A stretch of 29,912 nt of DNA from Dehalococcoidia bacterium UBA1222 (GTDB lineage: Bacteria > Chloroflexota > Dehalococcoidia > Dehalococcoidales > UBA1222): positions 632-30,543 of the forward strand of contig DBXC01000005.1 in the NCBI GenBank assembly GCA_002309415.1, given 5' to 3'. Of the stretch, positions 15,320-23,311 are shown piece by piece (the first letter of the stretch is position 1; every line of letters starts with the position of its first letter). The position numbers and the translations under genes are program-made. The notes under the pieces were generated by a model. The model saw only the letters and a list, made by a program, of their open reading frames with translations, had not been told where the DNA came from and did no database searches.

Positions 15320-15357
15320 TTTTTACTTGTCTCAGGATTGGGGTTAGGATTGAGGCA

Positions 15358-16026
15358 ATGAAGATTTTAGTCATAGATGATAGTAAGTCTTTTACCGATG
15401 AACTGAAGATGTTCTTGTCGATAAAGGGTTTTGCTGTCGATGTTGAGAATGACCCTCATACCGGAATCGATGCGGCCGAAGATTCTTCTTACGATGTAAT
15501 AGTTCTGGATGTATTGATGCCTGGTATGAATGGATTCGATGCATGCAAAAAGATCCGATCAAAAAGAATCGACACTCCGATACTGATGCTGACAGCGATA
15601 AACGACAAGATCAAGACTGCATACGGTTTAGATTGCGGTGCGGATGATTATCTAACAAAACCGTTTTTTTATCCCGAACTCATTTCGAGGCTCAATGCTC
15701 TGATCAGGCGAAGGAAGGGGCATCTTTCAACTGAACTGACAGCGGGTTCTTTGACTGTTAACCAGTCAGCGCAAAAGGCATATGTCTCCGACAATTATCT
15801 TGAGCTGACTACTGCTGAGTACAAGCTCATAGAATTGCTTGTTCTCAATTCAGGGCTGATCGTTTCTAAAGAATCCATTATCGATCATCTATGGGATTCG
15901 GATTCTGACATCTACAGTAATGTCGTCGAAGTGACTGTGAGCAGGATAAGAGCAAAGATAAAACTATATACGGATGACGAGATCATTAAGACTGTTAGGG
16001 GAAGGGGGTATACGATTGAGAAGTAA
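15358..16026 (+). CDS. OmpR/PhoB-family response regulator
   Basis: 222 residues. Receiver domain: acidic pair Asp7-Asp8, phosphoacceptor Asp51 in VIVLDVLMPGMNG, Thr79, and Lys101 in DDYLTKPFF. The C-terminal winged-helix domain (about 125-222) has ELTTAEYKLIELL, the recognition helix region SNVVEVTVSRIRAKI and the TVRGRGYTIEK ending. GAGG is 5-8 bases before the ATG. The histidine kinase gene overlaps by 11 bases. Phasing of repeats upstream suggests autoregulation and control of the divergent small-protein genes. Confidence 0.92.
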   Translation: MKILVIDDSKSFTDELKMFLSIKGFAVDVENDPHTGIDAAEDSSYDVIVLDVLMPGMNGFDACKKIRSKRIDTPILMLTAINDKIKTAYGLDCGADDYLTKPFFYPELISRLNALIRRRKGHLSTELTAGSLTVNQSAQKAYVSDNYLELTTAEYKLIELLVLNSGLIVSKESIIDHLWDSDSDIYSNVVEVTVSRIRAKIKLYTDDEIIKTVRGRGYTIEK

Positions 16027-17467
16027 TAGTATTCAGTTTCGATTTCTAATGATCTTTATCCTGTTTGTAACGATTCTCTCCGTATTTTCTATTTTTGCTT
16101 TTACCAAGACATATAGCGAGCTGTGGGAGCTTGCCGCACAGGAATACTATGAAATGGCTCCTTGTCCCAAGAACAATATAGTTCCAGATATTTCAGATAC
16201 AGAGCGCGCCGTTCAGTATTACGAGAAAGTCTTTAATGATAGAAATTACCTTGCCAAGACTCTAAAGTCCGATGATTGGTATACGTATGACACTCTATAT
16301 ATGTTCGCTGTTAAAGATGATCAGTTGTCTTATGATGTGTTTGACAGCAGTTTTGTTGTGCGCCCTGCTTCGGGAGGTTTTTTAATCCTTGATACTGATC
16401 ATTTCTTCAAGACACTAAGCAGTTACCTTATTCCCAAAGATGAAAAATGGAATAACCAGCGAATTTACATTGAGAATATTCCTGGCCTTTCGAGTTATTC
16501 CATTGTCATTTCTATTCTTGATGTAAAGAGCCTACAGCGTCTATACGACTTTAAGGTTCCGTCTTTCATCGGTATGGTTTTTGGACTGGTCGTGCTGCTT
16601 TCAATGTTTTTTGTGCAGGCTATGAGGTCTTTTGTTTTTGATCCGGTTAATAATCTTTCGAGCCAAATCAAGAATAATAGATATGACGATCCCAATGATG
16701 TAATCGTTTTGGAAACCCGAAGTGAACTTTCCCAGATTGCCGATGCATTTAATCATGTTAAAGGAATAATGTTGGAGTCTGACAAAAAGAGAAAATCATT
16801 TGTTGAGGATGTATCCCATGCAATTAAGACTCCGATGATGACTATCAAGCTGATTGTTGATCGTTATCTTGATTATCCCAATGATCTCTCAGATGAAATA
16901 CTTGGGTCTCTCGAAAACATCAGGGATCTTATAAAGCGCGAAGAGAAAGCGTTGAACCAGCTTGTTTATATCTCAAAGCTGGATACGAAAGAAGTATCAG
17001 AAAGCGGTATCGTAGATCTAACTGCAGTCGTAAAAAACGTAATCTCAAATGTTAATGTCGTCTTCGATTTAAAGGATGTGGATTTGAAATATGAGTCGCC
17101 TTATTCGATCTCAGTAATCTCTCGCGACGAAGAGATGAGTGTTTTGATCGAGAACCTCCTGGATAATGCATATAAGCATACGGAACAAGGTGATTCGGTC
17201 ACTGTCAGGTTAGAACCGTTTGGGAATGATAAGTGTGTTTTGGAAGTTGCGGATACCGGAGATGGTATCGATGAAAAGGATCTTCCTCTGATTTTCGACA
17301 GGTTCCACCATCGCGACAAGGATGGTTCTGACAAGGGAATCGGATTAGGTCTTTCGATCTGTAAGGCAATCGTTGAGGATATGAATGGAACAATCGAAGT
17401 AAAAAGCCAGGTCGGTCAAGGAACATCGTTCATTATTACGATGCCCATGTATTCTTTAGGTATTTGA
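16016..17467 (+). CDS. Sensor histidine kinase
   Basis: 483 residues from TTG 16016, chosen because AAGGGGG sits 7-8 bases before it and the first membrane segment follows at once. TM1 about 10-28, an extracellular sensor of about 150 residues with no known fold, TM2 about 182-203, then HAMP-like linker, H-box SHAIKTP (His268), N-box ENLLDNAYKH (Asn384), VADTGDGID and GIGLGLSICKAI ATP-lid motifs. It phosphorylates the response regulator encoded immediately upstream (11-base overlap). The stimulus is unknown; the two small exported proteins encoded divergently are candidates for partners of the sensor domain. Confidence 0.9.
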   Translation: MRSNSIQFRFLMIFILFVTILSVFSIFAFTKTYSELWELAAQEYYEMAPCPKNNIVPDISDTERAVQYYEKVFNDRNYLAKTLKSDDWYTYDTLYMFAVKDDQLSYDVFDSSFVVRPASGGFLILDTDHFFKTLSSYLIPKDEKWNNQRIYIENIPGLSSYSIVISILDVKSLQRLYDFKVPSFIGMVFGLVVLLSMFFVQAMRSFVFDPVNNLSSQIKNNRYDDPNDVIVLETRSELSQIADAFNHVKGIMLESDKKRKSFVEDVSHAIKTPMMTIKLIVDRYLDYPNDLSDEILGSLENIRDLIKREEKALNQLVYISKLDTKEVSESGIVDLTAVVKNVISNVNVVFDLKDVDLKYESPYSISVISRDEEMSVLIENLLDNAYKHTEQGDSVTVRLEPFGNDKCVLEVADTGDGIDEKDLPLIFDRFHHRDKDGSDKGIGLGLSICKAIVEDMNGTIEVKSQVGQGTSFIITMPMYSLGI

Positions 17468-17493
17468 GCCAATTTCTTGTTCTCTCTAGTTTG

Positions 17494-17502
17494 TGTTACC
17501 AT
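17494..17502 (+). promoter_or_regulatory. Extended -10 promoter, probably leaderless
   Basis: TGT-TACCAT (17494-17502) has the TGn extension and a TAnnAT core. Only 8 bases separate it from the ATG at 17511 and no Shine-Dalgarno fits between, so transcription would start at or beside the start codon. The -35 region (TTCTTG near 17474) is weak. Confidence 0.4.
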
Positions 17503-17510
17503 TCAAAGCT

Positions 17511-18836
17511 ATGAAGAAAGTCATCGTAGTTGGCGGCGGAGCTGCCGGACTCATTGCTTCGGCAAGAGCTGCCGAAATGGGTGCCAGTGTCGTCGTATTT
17601 GAACGTATGCCTGTACTGGGGAAGAAAATCTCAATCTCCGGACAAGGTAGGTGCAACATCACTAATTCCGCAGAACTGCCGGCTTTCATTCGTAACTACG
17701 GTACTAACGGACGTTTTCTTTATTCGGCTTTCTCAAAGTTCTTCCGCGATGACATCTTAAAGATCCTCAACGAGCAAGGCGTCGAAACTACTGTCGAGCG
17801 AGGCGGACGTATCTTCCCGACCAGTAATGAAGCGCAGGATGTGGTCGATGCGCTCGTACGTAATGCTAAAGAAAAGCATGTGAGGTTCTATACTTCTGAG
17901 CATGTTATCGACCTCCTTACTGAAGACGGACATATCACTGGGGTCAAGACCGAATCACGCGAATTCAATGCTGATGCAGTCATCCTGGCGACCGGAGGTT
18001 CTTCATTTGGTTCGACTGGCTCTACCGGTGAAGGCTATCTCATGGCCGGCAGAGTCGGACATAACATCGTCAAGATCAGACCTGCTCTCGTGCCTCTGGT
18101 GGTCACCGATGATGCTTTGGCGGCATCCATGCAGGGCGTCAGCCTCAAGAACGTAAGACTAACGTCATATCGCGGTATCCCCAGCACCCTCGATACTACC
18201 CATATGAACCTGTTTGATTATGGACGTGAGATCCAGGGCAAGAAATTGAAGTTTCCCATCATCGAGAGCCGTTTCGGTGAGATGATGATGACTCATTTTG
18301 GTATTGGTGGCCCGATCACGCTCCAGATGAGCCTGGCTATCGTTAAGGCTTTGGAATCGGGTCCTGTTTGCGTATCTATCGATCTTAAACCGGCGCTGAC
18401 CTTTGAACAATTGAATATCAGACTGCAGCGTGAATTCGATCAGGCAGGAAAGAAACTGTATCGTAACATCGTCGATACGATCCTTCCTCAGAAGATGGTG
18501 GCTCCTGTGATCAAACTCAGCGAAGTCGATCCAGAAAAACAGGGACATGAGATAACTGCTGCTGAGAGAACTAAGCTTGCTACGGTACTGAAAGACCTGA
18601 AGTTCCAGATAAAGCGCGCTCTTCCCATCGATAGTGCCATCGTAACGGCCGGCGGTGTCGATCTCAACGAAGTCGACGGAAAGACTATGGAATCAAAGAT
18701 AGTTAATGGTCTTTATTTATGCGGAGAAGTACTCGATATCGATGCTGATACCGGAGGCTACAATCTGCAGGCGGCATTTTCAACAGGTTTTGTTGCCGGT
18801 GAGAACGCTGGACGAGATGGTGGCATTAAGATGTAA
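17511..18836 (+). CDS. HI0933/BaiN-family FAD-dependent oxidoreductase
   Basis: 441 residues from ATG 17511. FAD-binding Rossmann fold with GGGAAG (8-13) and the FERMPVLGKKISISGQGRCNI signature of the HI0933 family, followed by VILATGGSSFGSTGSTGEGY and the C-terminal GGVDLNEVD and GLYLCGEVLDIDADTGGYNLQAA segments that close the FAD site. Family members are cytoplasmic flavoproteins. A few (BaiN) reduce bile-acid dehydro intermediates, but most have no proven substrate. The upstream frame reaches a TTG at 17493, but the conserved fold starts at 17511. No SD is visible; leaderless translation is likely. It appears monocistronic. Confidence 0.88.
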   Translation: MKKVIVVGGGAAGLIASARAAEMGASVVVFERMPVLGKKISISGQGRCNITNSAELPAFIRNYGTNGRFLYSAFSKFFRDDILKILNEQGVETTVERGGRIFPTSNEAQDVVDALVRNAKEKHVRFYTSEHVIDLLTEDGHITGVKTESREFNADAVILATGGSSFGSTGSTGEGYLMAGRVGHNIVKIRPALVPLVVTDDALAASMQGVSLKNVRLTSYRGIPSTLDTTHMNLFDYGREIQGKKLKFPIIESRFGEMMMTHFGIGGPITLQMSLAIVKALESGPVCVSIDLKPALTFEQLNIRLQREFDQAGKKLYRNIVDTILPQKMVAPVIKLSEVDPEKQGHEITAAERTKLATVLKDLKFQIKRALPIDSAIVTAGGVDLNEVDGKTMESKIVNGLYLCGEVLDIDADTGGYNLQAAFSTGFVAGENAGRDGGIKM

Positions 18837-18925
18837 TGTAGTCATAAAAAGTATGAACCCCTTAACCTTTGAATGAAGCTAAAGTCCATATAGCGGTATA
18901 ATTAACATATGCGAGGGACTATTTA

Positions 18926-20032
18926 GTGAATAACGATCCATTTAAGGAATATATCAAAGAGTCAGAACCAGACAAGCGAAATAAAGGCTACGCGTGGCAT
19001 ACCGCCATTGGTTTACAGGCAGTTGATGGACTGAAAACATCCGATTACCTAATAAGGACTGCTGTAAGAAATATTGAGGGGGAGATTTCTTTCGAAGAAG
19101 CAAATGCGCTCATACAGAGCTATTATAAGGAGAACCCTTCCCTCAATGTTGATGATCGCACCGAGGAGGCGGATAAGGTTTCAGCTAGAATTGCTGCGCT
19201 TCTTTCAGAAAAAGCGTTCAGCTTGACTCCGAATGAGTACCTTTCGATCCATCGCAAACTATTTTCTGGTATCTATTCTCATGCTGGTTCCATCCGGGAC
19301 TATAACATCACTAAAAAAGAATGGGTGTTGAATGGGGCGACTGTACTTTATGGAAGTGCCACGGAACTGAAAGCGACGCTTGATTATGACATCTTAGAAG
19401 AGAAAAAGTTTTCTTATGAGAACCTCTCGATGGATGAGATTATTCATCACCTTGCAGTATTTATTTCCAAGCTATGGCAGATTCATGTTTTTGGAGAAGG
19501 AAACACTAGGACAACAGCGGTGTTTTTTATCAAATACCTGCGTACCCTTGGCTTTGATGTAACAAATGACATTTTTGCGGAGAACGCCTGGTACTTCCGT
19601 AATTCCCTTGTCAGGGCAAACTATAACGACTTAAAGAACGGAATACATGAGACAACTGATTATCTGGAATTGTTCCTTAGAAACCTGCTGCTGAATGAAA
19701 AAAATCAACTTCACAACAGAACATTGCATATCAGCGGCACCTTCGTTGCTCCGACAAAAGTGAACATTGAGAAGCAAAAAGTGAACATTGAAAGTGAAAA
19801 AGTGAACATTCAAAACATGTTTACTACCAAAACGGCTTCTCATATTTGCAAATTGCTGGACGTATTTGGTTTTCAAAAGTTTTTTGGAAGAACGGATGTT
19901 CAGTCAATTATCGGTCTGAAGCCAACTAGAAGTTCATTACTGATAAAAGAGATGGCAGACAAAGGATTGATCGAGTCAGTCACTGGACTTGGAAAAGGAA
20001 AGTACAGATTCAAGCTGAATGATGGAAGATAA
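18926..20032 (+). CDS. Fic-domain protein (probable AMPylator) with C-terminal winged helix
   Basis: 368 residues from GTG 18926, with GAGGG eight bases upstream and TATAAT at 18897-18902. The N-terminal NIEGE (49-53) resembles the inhibitory-helix motif that blocks Fic activity in cis. The Fic core has the motif HVFGEGNTRTT (187-197), a common variant of HxFx(D/E)GNGRxxR with Thr for Gly and for the last Arg. The C-terminal part from about 300 looks like a winged helix. Between them, residues 278-297 hold three KVNI repeats, encoded by a 21-nt repeat. Fic enzymes transfer AMP to protein Ser/Thr/Tyr. A/T-rich codon use unlike its neighbours and lack of a functional link to them suggest acquisition. 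It overlaps the RNA methyltransferase gene by 14 bases. Confidence 0.87.
   Translation: MNNDPFKEYIKESEPDKRNKGYAWHTAIGLQAVDGLKTSDYLIRTAVRNIEGEISFEEANALIQSYYKENPSLNVDDRTEEADKVSARIAALLSEKAFSLTPNEYLSIHRKLFSGIYSHAGSIRDYNITKKEWVLNGATVLYGSATELKATLDYDILEEKKFSYENLSMDEIIHHLAVFISKLWQIHVFGEGNTRTTAVFFIKYLRTLGFDVTNDIFAENAWYFRNSLVRANYNDLKNGIHETTDYLELFLRNLLLNEKNQLHNRTLHISGTFVAPTKVNIEKQKVNIESEKVNIQNMFTTKTASHICKLLDVFGFQKFFGRTDVQSIIGLKPTRSSLLIKEMADKGLIESVTGLGKGKYRFKLNDGR
19756..19810 (+). repeat. Three-copy 21-nt in-frame repeat in the fic gene
   Basis: AAAAGTGAACATT occurs identically at 19756, 19777 and 19798, exactly 21 bases apart, encoding KVNI three times in a polar linker. The period keeps the frame, so copy number can vary without breaking the protein. 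Confidence 0.9.
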
Positions 20033-20780
20033 AGAATTACTTAAACCGATCAAGTGGTATGCATCTTTAAATACACATAAAGGACGCCGTGATACCGGCT
20101 GTTTCCTCATCGAGGGCGAACGTTCTATCGATCAGATAATGGATGCCTCGCCTGAATCTATCGTTGAGCTCCTTATGCTTGAAGGGACTGCATGTCCTTA
20201 TCGACATATCCCGACCAGGATGTTGACTACGAAGCAGATGAAAGAAGTCAGTGAAAGCGTGACTGTTCCCAAACTGTGTGCAGTCGTGCTAATGCCTGAT
20301 AAATCAAATTCAAGTGATGTTCCTGAGGAATGCGGCAAAAGAGTACTGCTTCTTGAAGATATACAGGATCCCGGAAACTGCGGGACTCTGATCAGGACCG
20401 CTGCTGCATTCGGTTATTCTGGAATCATTATGAGCGATAAATGTGCTGATCCGTTCTCTCATAAGTGTCTTCAGTCTTCGGCTGGTACTGTGATGTCCCT
20501 TTGGATCAGACGTTCATCTGATTATCTTGGTACAGTTAATGCTCTCAAGATGCGCGGATTTTCGTTGTTGTCTGCAGACATGGATGGGGATGAAATCAAG
20601 TCTTCTCATTTCCAGAAAGGCCCGTTCATTTTGGCTATGGGCAATGAGGGCAACGGTATCTCTCGTGAATTGGAAGTCTTATCCGATTCGATCGTAAGCC
20701 TTAAGATCGACAGGCAAAAGGCTGAATCCCTCAACGTCGCCATGTGCGGCTCCATCATGATGTACCTGTCTCAGGTTTAA
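20019..20780 (+). CDS. SpoU/TrmH-family RNA 2'-O-methyltransferase
   Basis: 253 residues. A short N-terminal substrate-binding region (FLIEGERSI, about 29-37) precedes the SPOUT knot with all three motifs: EDIQDPGNCGTLIRTA (113-128; Asn120, Arg126), LAMGNEGNGIS (205-215; Glu210) and ESLNVAMCGSIMMY (236-249; Asn239). It methylates ribose 2'-OH in rRNA or tRNA with SAM; the target nucleotide cannot be inferred. The ATG at 20019 (or 20022) lies inside the end of the fic gene and has a weak SD, so translation may be coupled to fic even though the two functions look unrelated. Confidence 0.9.
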   Translation: MMEDKELLKPIKWYASLNTHKGRRDTGCFLIEGERSIDQIMDASPESIVELLMLEGTACPYRHIPTRMLTTKQMKEVSESVTVPKLCAVVLMPDKSNSSDVPEECGKRVLLLEDIQDPGNCGTLIRTAAAFGYSGIIMSDKCADPFSHKCLQSSAGTVMSLWIRRSSDYLGTVNALKMRGFSLLSADMDGDEIKSSHFQKGPFILAMGNEGNGISRELEVLSDSIVSLKIDRQKAESLNVAMCGSIMMYLSQV

Positions 20781-20788
20781 GAATCTTT

Positions 20789-21157
20789 TTAGACGGATTC
20801 GTTCTCTATATCAGGGCGTACCTTAGTGTGTTCGACGACGACGTCTTCATCGGTCGCTTCGATCTTGAATACGACTGGTCTCAGTGCATCGTTACAGCAA
20901 CAGATTGCCATGTTTGGTTCCTTCATCCATTTTCCGTAATAAAGCTCGTCTGTCTTCATTCCGTGTGAAAAGGCAAAAGCGTATGGAGCAATGTTTTTCC
21001 AGGCTCCGTCGCAAAAACCGTCTGGTCTGCAATAGTCAGTGAAGAATATCTGACCTTCTTTGAATACGGGACAAGCAGGAAGGTCTTTCTTTCCGTATTT
21101 ATTTGCTAGCTCATGATCCACTTTGGATCTTATTACAGTCAGTTTTACTTTTTTCAT
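20789..21157 (-). CDS. TIGR04076-like small conserved protein
   Basis: 122 residues, no signal or membrane segment. The start MKKVKLTVIRS, the CPVFKEGQIFF segment, GFCDGAWKNIAPYAFAFSHG and the Cys-rich MAICCCNDALRPVVFKI ending match my recollection of the TIGR04076 family, whose function is unknown. Conserved Cys residues suggest a metal or redox role, but this is inference. GGGAG lies 6-10 bases before the ATG. The gene is monocistronic, converges with the RNA methyltransferase gene (8-base gap), and is separated from the upstream leftward gene by a strong terminator. Confidence 0.75.
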   Translation of the reverse strand: MKKVKLTVIRSKVDHELANKYGKKDLPACPVFKEGQIFFTDYCRPDGFCDGAWKNIAPYAFAFSHGMKTDELYYGKWMKEPNMAICCCNDALRPVVFKIEATDEDVVVEHTKVRPDIENESV

Positions 21158-21175
21158 ACTGGACTCCCGGTAAAA

Positions 21176-21212
21176 ACATACACACCGGCAAGTCGATTAC
21201 CGGTGTGTATGT
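21176..21212 (-). terminator. Rho-independent terminator for the leftward binding-protein gene
   Basis: A perfect 13-bp stem (ACATACACACCGG 21176-21188, CCGGTGTGTATGT 21200-21212) with an 11-nt loop. On the minus strand it is followed by a T-run. It lies 31 bases beyond the stop of the binding-protein gene at 21244. Confidence 0.88.
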
Positions 21213-21243
21213 ATATTAAAAAGACAACAATGAAAAAGCTAGT

Positions 21244-22230
21244 TTATCGGATGAACATCTTATCGGGATCTGGCATCTTGGATACGATACCGCGGTCTAC
21301 ACCCAACTGGATGATTGCCATTACGCCGTCTTCGACTTTGCCTTTGATGGTGTCATAGCCGGCCTGGCTGTGATATTTCTGGATGTTGATGAAGAACTGT
21401 GCATTACCGGGCTGACCGAATGCGATAGCGAACTTTTCAGCGAGTTCATTGATGTTTTTGTTGGCATAATCACGGGAATCTCGGAGGAGTTGCAGAGCGG
21501 CTTCGACCTGCTTCTTGTTGTTCTTGTAAAAGTCGGTCTTTACCAAGAGAAGAGTAGGGGCATGATATACGCCATACTCTTTGTAGAAGGCTTCATCAAG
21601 GTTCCAGATGACCTGAAGGTTAGGATCGTAGTATGCCTGCTGGGCAACAGTGTTGGAACCGTCGAGGAGAGCAACATCGAGTTCCCCGGCGCGGAGGAGT
21701 TCAAGGAGAACAGTGCTCTGCTGGTCGATGATATTGAGATCTGCTTCGCTCTTGCCGTAGTACTTCTTGAGGAGGCCCAGGAAGATACTGGTGGTGGAGC
21801 CTTTGAGATCGGAGACGCCGATAACTTTATCGTATATGTCTTCTACTTTGTTGATTCCGCTGTCTTTGCGGGTACAAAGCAGACATACACCGCGGGCTTC
21901 TTCGGATCCCTGACCGGCGATGAAGGTGCTGAGAGCCATATAAGTGCCGGGATTGGTTTCTTCTTCAAGGGCGAATGCAGCGCACTGCATGGCACCCATT
22001 GTGTAATTACCGGACATCATGAGGTTGCCGAAATTGGGTGAAAGTGTGATCTCGAGATCACAAAGATCGCTTGTAAGGATTCCTTCACGGATCGCATAAG
22101 TTGAGATCCAGGAACTAGAACCGGGGGCTACGACGATGTCGATCTTGACCTTGTCTGTTTTCTTGCCGCAGGCGGCAGCACAGGTCAAGAGCATTAAGAG
22201 AGACATCATTACGAGAATAATCTTTCGCAT
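21244..22230 (-). CDS. NMT1/SsuA-like ABC transporter substrate-binding lipoprotein
   Basis: 328 residues. GGAGG five bases before the ATG at 22230. Signal peptide with lipobox AAAC (Cys21). The mature part follows the nitrate/sulfonate/thiamine-precursor binding fold: IDIVVAPGSSSWISTYAIREG, a NLMMSGNYTMGAMQ loop, GINKVEDIYDKVIGVSDLKGST, ELLRAGELDVALLDGS and LLVKTDFYKNNKKQVEAAL. The ligand is unknown; sulfonates, pyrimidine precursors and riboflavin-like compounds are all bound by this superfamily. It is transcribed away from a matching permease gene with which it shares a 109-base control region. TATAAT on the minus strand at 22259-22264 is a likely -10. Confidence 0.82.
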   Translation of the reverse strand: MRKIILVMMSLLMLLTCAAACGKKTDKVKIDIVVAPGSSSWISTYAIREGILTSDLCDLEITLSPNFGNLMMSGNYTMGAMQCAAFALEEETNPGTYMALSTFIAGQGSEEARGVCLLCTRKDSGINKVEDIYDKVIGVSDLKGSTTSIFLGLLKKYYGKSEADLNIIDQQSTVLLELLRAGELDVALLDGSNTVAQQAYYDPNLQVIWNLDEAFYKEYGVYHAPTLLLVKTDFYKNNKKQVEAALQLLRDSRDYANKNINELAEKFAIAFGQPGNAQFFINIQKYHSQAGYDTIKGKVEDGVMAIIQLGVDRGIVSKMPDPDKMFIR

Positions 22231-22323
22231 AGGTCCTCCAAGGTTGAGTTATACCGTGATTATATTTAGACATTGATTTGTTTGTAGTGGGACTAGTGGA
22301 CCCAATTTGAAAGAATGCGATTG

Positions 22324-22332
22324 TGGTATCAT
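22324..22332 (+). promoter_or_regulatory. Extended -10 promoter of the permease gene, probably leaderless
   Basis: TGG-TATCAT (22324-22332) is a near-consensus extended -10. GTG 22340, in frame with the permease, follows after 7 bases with no room for an SD, so the mRNA probably begins at the start codon. No riboswitch-sized leader exists between the divergent genes. Confidence 0.5.
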
Positions 22333-22339
22333 CGTATCT

Positions 22340-23125
22340 GTGAAAAACATTGAGACATTTAAGATGACCCCTAAAAGGGTCGTTTATATAATCATTGCCA
22401 TTGTTGGCTTCATAGCTATCTGGCATTTTATAGCTATCAATTCCCCCAGACAGCGTATTCCGACACCTCTGTCGACTCTCCAGATGATGATCAACATCTT
22501 CTCCCAGTCCGACGGCTGGAAACAGATCTGGATAACGGCATGCCGTGTTTTCGTAGGCACTGCTTTAGGCGCTGTCATCGGTTTTGGAGGAAGTCTTCTT
22601 ACCCGTTTTTCCCATACCGCATATGTCGTAGTTGAAAGCCTAGTGAAACCTTTGACTCAGGCCGTACCATCGATCTGCTGGGCATTCATCGGTATCCTGT
22701 GGTTCGGTCTTTCCAATACGACACCGATCTTTGTTGTGGCTCTCTCGGTGACTCCGATCCTTCTTTCCAATATGACGGAGGGTCTCAAGAACCTGGATGA
22801 CAACATCCTTGAGATGGCCAAGATGTACACGACCGATTTCTGGACTCTGACACGCAAGATCGTCATCCCCATGGTCATGCCTTTCATCTTTGCCGGTATC
22901 AAAGGCGCATTCATCTTCGCTTGGAAGATTGTAGTTCTGGGTGAGATGTTCGGTTCTTTCTCCGGTATGGGCTACATGATCTCGCTATCCTATGATGGCT
23001 ATCAGTTGAATAGGGTGTTCTGCTGGACGTTCGTATTTGCCATCATCATCAATATCTTTGAATATGTCGTTTTCCGTTGGCTGGATCACAGATACATCCG
23101 AAAATGGAAATACGCCAGTAATTAG
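22340..23125 (+). CDS. SsuC/TauC-type ABC transporter permease
   Basis: 261 residues from GTG 22340, placed by the promoter; a TTG at 22307 would precede the -10, and ATG 22364 is the other option. About six membrane segments. The PRQRIPTPLSTLQMM segment before a VFVGTALGAVIGFGGSLL helix and the cytoplasmic EAA-like loop (NILEMAKMYTTDFWTLTRKIVIPMVMPF) are typical of the sulfonate/nitrate/taurine permease family. It presumably works with the divergently encoded binding lipoprotein. No ATPase gene of this class lies beside it, so it must borrow one from elsewhere. An intrinsic terminator ends the gene. Confidence 0.85.
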   Translation: MKNIETFKMTPKRVVYIIIAIVGFIAIWHFIAINSPRQRIPTPLSTLQMMINIFSQSDGWKQIWITACRVFVGTALGAVIGFGGSLLTRFSHTAYVVVESLVKPLTQAVPSICWAFIGILWFGLSNTTPIFVVALSVTPILLSNMTEGLKNLDDNILEMAKMYTTDFWTLTRKIVIPMVMPFIFAGIKGAFIFAWKIVVLGEMFGSFSGMGYMISLSYDGYQLNRVFCWTFVFAIIINIFEYVVFRWLDHRYIRKWKYASN

Positions 23126-23187
23126 ACTTCATTACATAAACGTCTAGTTCTTCGCTCAAAAGGGGTTAAAAGAATCTCTTATTATTT

Positions 23188-23221
23188 CGTGCGTAGATGG
23201 GCTTTTTCTAGGCACGTTTTT
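23188..23221 (+). terminator. Rho-independent terminator of the permease gene
   Basis: CGTGC-G-TAGA (23188-23197) pairs with TCTA-G-GCACG (23207-23216) with one internal G-G mismatch and a 9-nt loop, followed by TTTTT. It lies 63 bases after the permease stop. Confidence 0.75.
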
Positions 23222-23235
23222 ATAGCTAAATACCT

Positions 23236-23264
23236 TTGTGCCGACCAGTATATTGTGGTATATT
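23236..23264 (+). promoter_or_regulatory. livJ promoter
   Basis: TTGTGC (23236-23241), 17-bp spacer, TATATT (23259-23264) with a TGG extension (23256-23258). The ATG of livJ is 47 bases downstream, leaving a leader that carries GGAGG at 23295-23299. No T-box or other riboswitch is apparent in the leader. Confidence 0.6.
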
Positions 23265-23311
23265 TTATAACCATTCAAAGGTCGATTTTTTTATGGAGGA
23301 CACTAATTTTC

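Noticed and set aside
19756..19810. Direct repeats as a possible CRISPR array
   Set aside because: Only three 13-nt cores with 8-nt gaps, in frame inside the fic coding sequence; far too short and not spacer-like.
22288..22304. Imperfect inverted repeat TGGG...CCCA around ACTAGT in the divergent region as an operator
   Set aside because: Only four outer pairs plus a common 6-base palindrome; too weak to call without conservation data.
23189..23311. Upstream 41-codon extension of livJ
   Set aside because: It would run through the preceding terminator and the livJ promoter and would bury the signal peptide.
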